This document shows, piece by piece, positions 6,932 to 12,211 of a DNA stretch of 19,839 nucleotides. The stretch covers positions 1 through 19,839 of the forward strand of contig MHLS01000040.1 in assembly GCA_001819095.1 (NCBI GenBank). The letters run 5' to 3'. The notes beneath the pieces are model-generated. The model was not told the origin of the DNA. It searched no databases and saw nothing but the letters and a program-made list of their open reading frames with translations. How positions within the stretch are numbered: the first letter of the stretch is position 1; each line of letters begins with the position of its first letter. The position numbers were made by a program, and so were the translations under genes. This stretch comes from Candidatus Lloydbacteria bacterium RIFCSPLOWO2_02_FULL_54_12 (GTDB lineage: Bacteria; Patescibacteriota; Minisyncoccia; Phycocordibacterales; UBA6899).

Positions 6932-6966
6932 AAAACTCTGATATCGTGTCGATGTCAGAGTTTTTT
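6932..6966 (+). terminator. Strong terminator after the protease gene
   Basis: Arms AAAACTCTGA (6932-6941) and TCAGAG plus T run (6955-6966), with the stem continuing inward (TATCG / CGATG, one wobble) to a 3-nt loop, about 15 bp in all. The A run on the left makes it potentially bidirectional. Confidence 0.92.
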
Positions 6967-7044
6967 CTTCGGTTCGTGCCGAGATTGTCGCCTAGCAATC
7001 CACCCCCCCAAGGGAGGCGGAGTGACGGTACACATTACGAGCAT

Positions 7045-7072
7045 TTGATAAGTTGCAAAAAAAGCGTATCGT
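7045..7072 (+). promoter_or_regulatory. Promoter of the 193-residue membrane protein gene
   Basis: TTGATA (7045-7050), 16-nt spacer, TATCGT (7067-7072). Start predicted near 7080, giving a short leader with a GGAGG site at 7095-7099. Confidence 0.6.
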
Positions 7073-7104
7073 CATGTGAGACTAACTACTACGCGGAGGC
7101 GCCG

Positions 7105-7686
7105 TTGAGATCCGAAACGCTCTCGCGCGCCCTTGTGGCGATCGCGATGCTCTCAAGCATCACCGGATTCGCGCTCTATAACTGGAAGACGTTCGCAGGC
7201 GACGCAAGCCCAAACATCACCTCGTGGTTCTTGTGGGGAACGATCACCGTGCTCAACTTCACGAGCTACAAGGCCATGAGTGGAGACTGGGTGAAAAGCG
7301 CTCTCCCGACGACGAACTCCCTCCTGTGCGTCACTACATTTTTCTTCGCGCTCTTTTTCGGAAAGGCGGGAGCGTTAGGCGAATACGATATCGCGGTGCT
7401 TACGACCGGAGTGATCGCGGCGATCGTCTGGTGGTGGTTTCGCTCTTCGAGGCGCGCGAACCTCTTGGTGCAGGTCGCGCTCTCCGTAGCATTCATCCCG
7501 ACCTTTATCTCCGTCACGGGAGATCCCGGAAGTGAGATCGCATTTTCTTGGTTCCTCTGGGCGAACTGCTTTTTCTTTCAAACGCTTGTGGTCGTCCTTC
7601 GCTGGAAAAAAGAGTGGGCGGAACTCGTCTATCCCGTCTCCGGTTTCGGACTTCACCTCGCCGTCGGAGTCCTTGCGCTCACCTGA
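7105..7686 (+). CDS. Polytopic membrane protein with two SWFLW repeats, TTG start
   Basis: 193 residues, function unknown. A GGAGG Shine-Dalgarno at 7095-7099 sits 5 nt before TTG 7105, which fixes the start; the open frame continues upstream to 6910 but crosses the preceding terminator and promoter, so the longer reading is rejected. About six to seven hydrophobic segments fill the protein. An internal repeat is visible: SPNITSWFLW (35-44) and EIAFSWFLW (144-152), each followed by a hydrophobic helix. This suggests duplicated three-helix units, an arrangement known from PQ-loop/SWEET-type transporters, although a true PQ motif is not seen. Single-gene unit with its own promoter and terminator. 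Could be a small transporter or a membrane-protein partner; I cannot assign a substrate. Confidence 0.82.
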   Translation: MRSETLSRALVAIAMLSSITGFALYNWKTFAGDASPNITSWFLWGTITVLNFTSYKAMSGDWVKSALPTTNSLLCVTTFFFALFFGKAGALGEYDIAVLTTGVIAAIVWWWFRSSRRANLLVQVALSVAFIPTFISVTGDPGSEIAFSWFLWANCFFFQTLVVVLRWKKEWAELVYPVSGFGLHLAVGVLALT

Positions 7687-7690
7687 CACG

Positions 7691-7723
7691 TCGTCGCGGA
7701 ATTTCCCCGCGGCGATCTTTTTT
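7691..7723 (+). terminator. Terminator after the 193-residue membrane protein gene
   Basis: Arms TCGTCGCGG (7691-7699) and CCGCGGCGA (7707-7715), one G-T pair, 7-nt loop, then a T run at 7718-7723. Begins 4 bp after the stop codon. Confidence 0.9.
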
Positions 7724-7828
7724 ATAAAACAGGTCACCCCGTGAGACAGACGGAACTGCCAGCTCACGAGGCGACACCATGGGCTGTTTTTTTGGAGGAA
7801 GAATCGGCCACCGCCGATGCTCGTCTTA

Positions 7829-7863
7829 GTGTATCCCCGCGACAGAGTCGCGGGGTGTTACAC
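7829..7863. repeat. Long imperfect inverted repeat without T run
   Basis: Core CCCCGCGAC (7835-7843) / GTCGCGGGG (7847-7855) is a perfect 9-bp stem with a 3-nt loop; outer arms GTGTA (7829-7833) and TACAC (7859-7863) also pair. No T run follows on either strand within 5 bp. It lies in the 236-bp gap between two convergent genes, next to a minus-strand terminator. The gap holds no convincing gene. Confidence 0.75.
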
Positions 7864-7869
7864 GCCAAT

Positions 7870-7900
7870 AAAAAAACGCGGGGGTATTCTCCCCCCGCGT
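7870..7900 (-). terminator. Terminator of the 616-residue membrane protein gene
   Basis: Minus-strand arms ACGCGGGGG / CCCCCGCGT (7892-7900 and 7876-7884) with a 7-nt loop, followed by seven T. Located 23 bp after the stop codon. Confidence 0.92.
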
Positions 7901-7922
7901 CCCATTGCTTGAACCTTCTCAA

Positions 7923-9773
7923 CTACTTCCCGAGAGCCTTTTCGAGTTTCTTCAGTTCTTCGGGCGTCGCGTTCTTGATACGCTCTTCGACGTTCCGGCG
8001 GACCGGTTTCGCCTCGTTCGCGTCTCTTGACCCCTCTTTGCGCTCGGTCGTCGCCGCCTCGGCTTTCGACTTCTCGATCGGAAGCGACTGGTTCGTGAAG
8101 GAATGCATCGGTACGACCGACTCACCCGACGCGTAGAACTCGACCTTCACGCGGTCGCCCGCTTGCGCGAGCGGGAGAAGCGGAAATTCCCCGCTTCCAC
8201 CGACGAAGGCCTGCTTCGCGCCCTCGATGACGACGTAGTACACCGAGCCGTTCTGGGTGAGATCTTGCTTCGCCCTTGCAATGACGCCCTCGACGACGGA
8301 AAGTTTCTTTTCCTTCTCGAGATGCGCCAAGTCGCCGGTCGTCCCCAAGATGCGCTGGTATTGCCGCACCGCCTCGGAGAGACTGCGTCCGACCGCGATC
8401 TGCTGAACGTTGTTGATGTTCGCGATCGCGACCCCACTGTAGGCATGGTTCTCATTGACCAGAGGAACGATGGACGCCATCGTGCCGTAGAGGTTGTAGA
8501 GTTGCGGGGAGCCGGGGTGGAGGTGCTTGAACTGCACGTCCTGGAACTTGGCAACCGCCTTCCCTACCGCCTCGTCCGTCGCGCCGCCTTTGATCTCGTA
8601 ATAGACGCTTTTCCCCGTACGCGTATGCGTGTAGATAATCCCGACCAAGGAATCATCCTTCGCATTCTGCGATGTGACTCCCGTCACGTAGTTGGGTTCA
8701 TGCGCGCTTCCGTAGATGAGTGCGGGATTCTCGGCTTCGGTGAGATCGAGTTTTCCCCACCAGCTGTTGACCCAGCCATGCACGTACTCACCCCAGTGGT
8801 CGATGTAGCTCTTCATGAGGTCGCGCGGAATGACGCGGTCGACCCAAGTGGGGACTTCCCCGAGCGGAGCAAACTGCGAAACACCGGTGACCGGATCGGT
8901 GATGAGCACACCCTTCACCTTATTGCCGAACTGGCCGATCGAAGGCTCGAGCACCGTCGTCACCCATGAGGGGTTGCCGTCATCATCAATCTCGAGATGC
9001 GTCCCGTTCAGTTTGACCCGCAAATTGCCGCCGTCGAGCCGCAGGTGCCGAATCAGGTCGTTCCCGAAATATGCGCCCGGCGTGAAGACGAATTGCTTTT
9101 CTTTCGGCAACTGCTTCACGATCGGCTGATGATTCGGGTCCTCCGCGTGGATCATGATATAGCCCACCGAGGTACCCGTGTTGAGCCACGCGCGGAATCC
9201 GGCGAAATCGAGCGGAATGACGTACCAGAGCTCGCCCTTGATCGCCTGTAGTGTGAGTGCGTCCTCGCGGACCGCGAATTGGCTTCCGACGGTGCCGAGC
9301 TCGCCCACGACTTTCCTTGCAAGATAGACGGCGTTCTCGTACGACACGAGCCGCACGTGCGCCGGATCTTTCGGCTGAACATCCTGCGTCCAGACCCGCT
9401 TCTCCATGTCACCGACGAGCGCCCGATATTGCGGAGCGTTCACCATTCCAGAGCTGTAGAAGAGAATCCCGCCGGTCGCAAGCCAGGCCATCACGGGGAC
9501 GAGGAAGATGGTGAGTCCGCTTCCTCGGCGACTGTCGCTCATGTCGTTGAGTATGAAGCCGAGCGCGACCGCACCCGACGAACCTAAGGCGACAAAGAAG
9601 AGCAGTGGTCCGAACATCGGACCAGCAAAACCCGCCGCCACGGCGTAGAGAAACCACCAACCGAGAAGGGTTCCCAAGGCGAGAACCACGACGCCGGCAC
9701 CACGTTGTTTCCCGAGAAATAGCGGAAGCGACGAGATTGCCGAGATTACGAATGCCACCAGAAGATAAAGCAT
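7923..9773 (-). CDS. Large membrane-anchored protein of unknown function (616 aa)
   Basis: 616 residues. The N-terminal 130 residues contain three to five hydrophobic helices, including LLVAFVISAISSL and a GVVVLALGTLLGWWFLY segment. The remaining 480 residues are mostly soluble. They carry a segment reading DDDGNPSWVTTV, GVLITDPVTG, then VPTWVDRVIPRDL and GVTSQNAKDDS. From memory this order resembles a family of uncharacterised membrane proteins in Firmicutes and others; I recall no proven function and give the link as tentative. The C-terminus is a charged helix ending in TPEELKKLEKAL. GGAG lies 7 nt before ATG 9773, fixing the start. A perfect TATAAT promoter and a CIRCE half-site lie upstream. 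Divergent from the cold-shock gene. The soluble part should lie on one side of the membrane; which side is not decided. Confidence 0.85.
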   Translation of the reverse strand: MLYLLVAFVISAISSLPLFLGKQRGAGVVVLALGTLLGWWFLYAVAAGFAGPMFGPLLFFVALGSSGAVALGFILNDMSDSRRGSGLTIFLVPVMAWLATGGILFYSSGMVNAPQYRALVGDMEKRVWTQDVQPKDPAHVRLVSYENAVYLARKVVGELGTVGSQFAVREDALTLQAIKGELWYVIPLDFAGFRAWLNTGTSVGYIMIHAEDPNHQPIVKQLPKEKQFVFTPGAYFGNDLIRHLRLDGGNLRVKLNGTHLEIDDDGNPSWVTTVLEPSIGQFGNKVKGVLITDPVTGVSQFAPLGEVPTWVDRVIPRDLMKSYIDHWGEYVHGWVNSWWGKLDLTEAENPALIYGSAHEPNYVTGVTSQNAKDDSLVGIIYTHTRTGKSVYYEIKGGATDEAVGKAVAKFQDVQFKHLHPGSPQLYNLYGTMASIVPLVNENHAYSGVAIANINNVQQIAVGRSLSEAVRQYQRILGTTGDLAHLEKEKKLSVVEGVIARAKQDLTQNGSVYYVVIEGAKQAFVGGSGEFPLLPLAQAGDRVKVEFYASGESVVPMHSFTNQSLPIEKSKAEAATTERKEGSRDANEAKPVRRNVEERIKNATPEELKKLEKALGK

Positions 9774-9803
9774 TTGCCGTCTCCTTACAGTAGTTGATTG
9801 ACA

Positions 9804-9812
9804 GAGTGCTAA
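9804..9812 (-). promoter_or_regulatory. CIRCE half-site (HrcA-type), second arm missing
   Basis: Minus strand TTAGCACTC at 9804-9812, identical to one arm of the heat-shock operator CIRCE. It starts a few bases after the predicted transcription start of the 616-residue protein gene, where CIRCE usually lies. The second arm expected 9 nt further on (9786-9794) matches at only 1 of 9 positions, so this may be chance or a decayed site. Confidence 0.35.
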
Positions 9813-9821
9813 CCGTCGTGG

Positions 9822-9850
9822 ATTATACCATATTTAGTATATTATTGCAA
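9822..9850 (-). promoter_or_regulatory. Promoter of the 616-residue membrane protein gene
   Basis: Minus strand TTGCAA (9845-9850), 17-nt spacer, TGg then perfect TATAAT (9822-9827): the best promoter in the window. Start predicted near 9815, leader about 40 nt with GGAG. Confidence 0.85.
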
Positions 9851-9869
9851 GGGCTTCGGGGGCGCGCGG

Positions 9870-9898
9870 TTGACAGAGTAGCCCTTATCTGCTATCCT
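9870..9898 (+). promoter_or_regulatory. Promoter of the cold-shock protein gene
   Basis: TTGACA (9870-9875), 17-nt spacer ending TGc, TATCCT (9893-9898). Start predicted near 9905, leaving a leader of about 80 nt, as is usual for cold-shock mRNAs. Confidence 0.8.
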
Positions 9899-9986
9899 GT
9901 ACGGACAAAAGAAGTTGCTATAAGAAAAGAAGTCGAATTTTCATTGCAAATATCAATTGTATTTTACCGGCTAACTTGCCAACAAC

Positions 9987-10184
9987 ATGCAAGGGATCAT
10001 CAAAAAGAAAACGGACCGAGGCTTCGGATTCATTTCCGCACAGGGAATGGAGAAGGACCTCTTCTTCCACAGCAAAGCGCTCGTGGGTGTCACGTTCGAG
10101 GAACTCGAGGAGGGCGACGCGGTGTCTTTCGACACCGAGGATTCTCCGAAGGGACCGAACGCGGTCAACGTCAAGCGCGCATAA
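9987..10184 (+). CDS. Cold-shock domain protein (CspA family)
   Basis: 65 residues, the normal single cold-shock-domain length. It binds single-stranded RNA and DNA and is thought to melt mRNA structure. RNP1 is seen as RGFGFIS (residues 11-17) and RNP2 as DLFFHSK (24-30; the usual form is VFVHFS). The C-terminal GPNAVNVKR matches the usual GPQAxNV ending. ATG 9987 is chosen because the domain starts there. There is no Shine-Dalgarno in the A/C-rich stretch before it, although the leader is about 80 nt long; unusual next to SD-led neighbours. The gene is flanked by a strong promoter and a strong terminator and stands alone, divergent from the large membrane protein gene. Confidence 0.95.
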   Translation: MQGIIKKKTDRGFGFISAQGMEKDLFFHSKALVGVTFEELEEGDAVSFDTEDSPKGPNAVNVKRA

Positions 10185-10199
10185 ACAAGCGCTCGCTTA

Positions 10200-10230
10200 A
10201 AAACAACCCGCCAAAGGCGGGTTGTTTTTT
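10200..10230 (+). terminator. Terminator of the cold-shock protein gene
   Basis: Perfect 11-bp stem AACAACCCGCC (10202-10212) / GGCGGGTTGTT (10216-10226), AAA loop, then four further T. The A run on the left side could let it work in reverse as well. Confidence 0.95.
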
Positions 10231-10240
10231 GTGCAGACGT

Positions 10241-10269
10241 TTGACGGACATGCTTCCCCCGACTATACT
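10241..10269 (+). promoter_or_regulatory. Promoter of the HugZ-like gene
   Basis: TTGACG (10241-10246), 17-nt spacer, TATACT (10264-10269). Start predicted near 10276, about 25 nt of leader before ATG 10301. Confidence 0.8.
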
Positions 10270-10300
10270 CGCCGGAGAAGATCATTCGGAAAGAAGCGCA

Positions 10301-10831
10301 ATGACCGAAACGACGGAAGCATCCGCACAGGCATTTCTCGCCGCACGTAAGACGCTCGTACTCGCAACAGCAAGGAAGGGTGTGCCGACCGCAAGTTACG
10401 CGCCCTTCGTTCACGACGGCGAAGCGTTCTATATTTACACGAGCGCGCTCTCGCGCCACACCCGCGACCTCCTCGAACGAAAAACGGCAAGCGTCCTGCT
10501 TATCAACGACGAAAGCGCATCGCACAACCTTTTCGCGCGCGAACGCATCACCTTCACCTGCGCGGTAACGGTTGTCCAGCGGGAGGGCACGAAGTGGAAA
10601 CTGATGATGGACAGCTTCGAGGTCGGATTCGGAAAACCGTTCCTTCTCATACGACCGCTGGCCGATTTCACGCTCTTCCGGCTCGAACCGAAAGAGGCGG
10701 TCTATGTGCGCGGATTCGGGAAAGCATACCGCATGAGGGGCGACCTCAAGGACCCCGTGCATATCCAAGGGACCGGCCCCGGCGCGAAAACGATGGACAA
10801 GAAAAAGCCGCAGGGTACGCGTAAAAGGTGA
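10301..10831 (+). CDS. HugZ/HutZ-like FMN-binding split-barrel protein
   Basis: 176 residues, the length of Vibrio HutZ. Pattern of the pyridoxamine-phosphate-oxidase-like split barrel: AFLAARKTLVLATA, GVPTASYAPFV, FYIYTSALSRHTRDL, ASVLLINDE, then FARERITFTC and the typical DFTLFRLEP...YVRGFGKAYR. This order matches the heme-utilisation branch (HugZ/HutZ), whose members bind and in some cases degrade heme, better than true PNPO. The C-terminal tail PVHIQGTGPGA keeps one His (about residue 152), but whether it serves as the heme ligand cannot be told from sequence. No other heme uptake gene lies in the window. ATG 10301 is preceded by a weak GGAAAG site; the frame is open further upstream, but that part spans the csp gene and its terminator. 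The thioesterase gene follows by 59 bp. Confidence 0.82.
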   Translation: MTETTEASAQAFLAARKTLVLATARKGVPTASYAPFVHDGEAFYIYTSALSRHTRDLLERKTASVLLINDESASHNLFARERITFTCAVTVVQREGTKWKLMMDSFEVGFGKPFLLIRPLADFTLFRLEPKEAVYVRGFGKAYRMRGDLKDPVHIQGTGPGAKTMDKKKPQGTRKR

Positions 10832-10890
10832 TTGTCTGTTTTACTGCGGCATGAGAGGATGCGGATAGGTTCCTTTCCTTTGGAGGGCGT

Positions 10891-11316
10891 ATGGTACAGA
10901 TCGTGAAGCATCTCGTGCGTCCGGAACATCTGAACGGCACGAATCGGCTCTTCGGCGGAACGCTCCTTTCGTGGATCGACGAAGCGACGGCAATTGCCGC
11001 AATCGAGCTCGTCGGCTCGACGAATGTTGCGACGGTCGCGATAAGCGATATCGTCTTCAAACGTCCGGTCCAGCGCGGGGAGCTCATCCGCATCGCCGTC
11101 TGCCTGACCGAGGTCGGAAGGACCTCGCTCACCTTCCGCGTCAAAGTGACCACTCACGAATCGCGCAAGCCGGTCATCACCGTCGAGCGCGTCGTCTATG
11201 TGGCGCTCGACGACGACGGACGTCCTCGTGTGCACGGCGTGAAGAAGGTCGCCTCGAAGACCTGCCTCACCCCGCGGAACGACAGCAAAAGATCGATGCA
11301 AAACAAAAGACCCTAG
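10891..11316 (+). CDS. Acyl-CoA thioesterase, hotdog fold (YciA-like)
   Basis: 141 residues. It should hydrolyse acyl-CoA to free acid and CoA in the cytoplasm. The hotdog motif is clear: HLNGTNRLFGGTLLSWIDEATAIAA, with the catalytic Asp30 in WIDEA, then VATVAISDIVFKRPV and GELIRIAV, and VVYVALDDDGRP near the C-terminal end, as in the YciA/BFIT group. A GGAGG Shine-Dalgarno precedes ATG 10891. It is 59 bp downstream of the HugZ-like gene without a terminator or clear promoter between, so co-transcription is likely. A short Lys/Arg-rich tail lies beyond the fold. The stop codon lies in the loop of the terminator it shares with the convergent acyltransferase gene. Substrate chain length is unknown. 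Confidence 0.92.
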   Translation: MVQIVKHLVRPEHLNGTNRLFGGTLLSWIDEATAIAAIELVGSTNVATVAISDIVFKRPVQRGELIRIAVCLTEVGRTSLTFRVKVTTHESRKPVITVERVVYVALDDDGRPRVHGVKKVASKTCLTPRNDSKRSMQNKRP

Positions 11317-11330
11317 GAAGGGCCTTTTTT
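11305..11330. terminator. Shared terminator between two convergent genes
   Basis: AAAAGACCC (11305-11313) pairs with GGGCCTTTT (11320-11328) with one mismatch around a 6-nt loop; T run at 11325-11330 and A run at 11305-11308 allow both directions. The thioesterase stop codon (11314-11316) is in the loop, and the acyltransferase stop (11329-11331) is at the right edge, so both genes end inside the hairpin. Confidence 0.75.
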
Positions 11331-12036
11331 ATTCGGTCGCAAGGGGTACGCCGTCATTGAAGAAACGCTCGATCCGCGCATTGAGTCCTTGTGGACCCCC
11401 CTCAAGCGACAGGTGGCCGGTCCGCGTGAGCGTCATGGTGACTGGGAGGCGTCGAAAGGATCCCGTATGCCCGCTACGCTTTCCGAACGCAGAATACTCG
11501 AGGCCGCTCAATCGAACAAAAATGACCGGCTTGTCGCGGTGGGCCGCGATCATGTCGTGCACTCCGGAGTAATGCGGTGGGACGGAAACGCGGGTACCGT
11601 CGCCGATGCCGCCCTCCGCAAAAATGAGGAGCGGGTGTCCTGCGTCAAGGATCTTTTTCATAATGCGCTTTGATTCCGTTTTTCTCCGGAGGCGTTCTTC
11701 TTCCGGCAGATGTTTCGGACTGCCGAGGCAGACCGCGCCAAAAAGTTTCATGACCGGCCACTGCGCCGGATGCGTGTACTCGGCGTGCCATGCCGTGGGG
11801 CGGATCCGCACATGGCGCCACAGCATGGAGACGATGAACGGTCCGTCGACGCGCGAAATATGATTCGCGACGACAATGGCGCCCTCGTGTGCAAAGCGCA
11901 ACTCCTCTTCGCCCTCGACCGTCACCCGATAGTTCAGTCGGATGAGCGGGTGGACGAAACAATTCCTCATAAAAGCCCTCAGTAGCGCCCCGAACGTCCA
12001 ATCGACGCCTTTCTTCAAAGGCTTTGCGATCATCAC
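11329..12036 (-). CDS. plsC: 1-acylglycerol-3-phosphate acyltransferase-like protein (PlsC family)
   Basis: 235 residues. Probably acylates lysophosphatidate or a related lipid at the inner membrane face. Motif I is ANHISRVDG with His59 and Asp64 in HxxxxD spacing. Motif III is FAEGGIGDG (139-147), where most PlsC have FPEGTRS; the catalytic-site glutamate is kept. A hydrophobic, amphipathic N-terminus (about 10-35) suits membrane association. The GGAGG Shine-Dalgarno is 8 nt before GTG 12036 and 11 nt before ATG 12033, so I chose GTG; either is possible. The ribosome binding site lies in a perfect inverted repeat. Own TTGACG/GATAAT promoter. Convergent with the thioesterase gene, so lipid genes sit side by side, though not in one operon. 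The symbol is by family, not by proof of substrate. Confidence 0.85.
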   Translation of the reverse strand: MMIAKPLKKGVDWTFGALLRAFMRNCFVHPLIRLNYRVTVEGEEELRFAHEGAIVVANHISRVDGPFIVSMLWRHVRIRPTAWHAEYTHPAQWPVMKLFGAVCLGSPKHLPEEERLRRKTESKRIMKKILDAGHPLLIFAEGGIGDGTRVSVPPHYSGVHDMIAAHRDKPVIFVRLSGLEYSAFGKRSGHTGSFRRLPVTMTLTRTGHLSLEGGPQGLNARIERFFNDGVPLATE

Positions 12037-12050
12037 CGGAGGGTCCTCCG
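12037..12050 (-). promoter_or_regulatory. Inverted repeat covering the plsC ribosome binding site
   Basis: CGGAGG / CCTCCG with a 2-nt centre lies directly before GTG 12036 and includes the GGAGG site. With a 4-nt loop it would form a 5-bp hairpin that hides the site, or pair between two transcripts. Short, so possibly chance. Confidence 0.5.
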
Positions 12051-12071
12051 CTCAATCTGCTTCTGAGGCCT

Positions 12072-12099
12072 ATTATCGACAACCTTTTTGTTTCGTCAA
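12072..12099 (-). promoter_or_regulatory. Promoter of the plsC-like gene
   Basis: Minus strand TTGACG (12094-12099), 16-nt spacer, GATAAT (12072-12077). The predicted start near 12065 leaves a leader of about 30 nt. Confidence 0.7.
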
Positions 12100-12211
12100 C
12101 CCCGTGAGAAGTAGGACGCGGACAAAAAAGTTCTCTGCGCTTGTTTACCAAACGTTTCTTCAGTTGGGCACTACCGGCAAAGCAAGACCGAATAGGATGC
12201 GCCCGCGACTT

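Noticed and set aside
6910..7104. Upstream extension of the 193-residue membrane protein to an earlier start
   Set aside because: The extension would be translated through the protease terminator and the promoter at 7045-7072, and a GGAGG site directly precedes TTG 7105.
7741..7828. Small gene or terminator near the T7 run at about 7788
   Set aside because: The candidate stem before the T run is only 4 bp and no ribosome binding site is associated.
8103..8969. Open frame on the plus strand opposite the 616-residue protein gene
   Set aside because: Arg/Asp/Val-rich translation with no motif; shadow of the minus-strand gene, which has promoter, SD and terminator.
9786..9812. Complete CIRCE operator
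   Set aside because: Only one 9-bp arm is present; the second matches at chance level. Kept only as a half-site.
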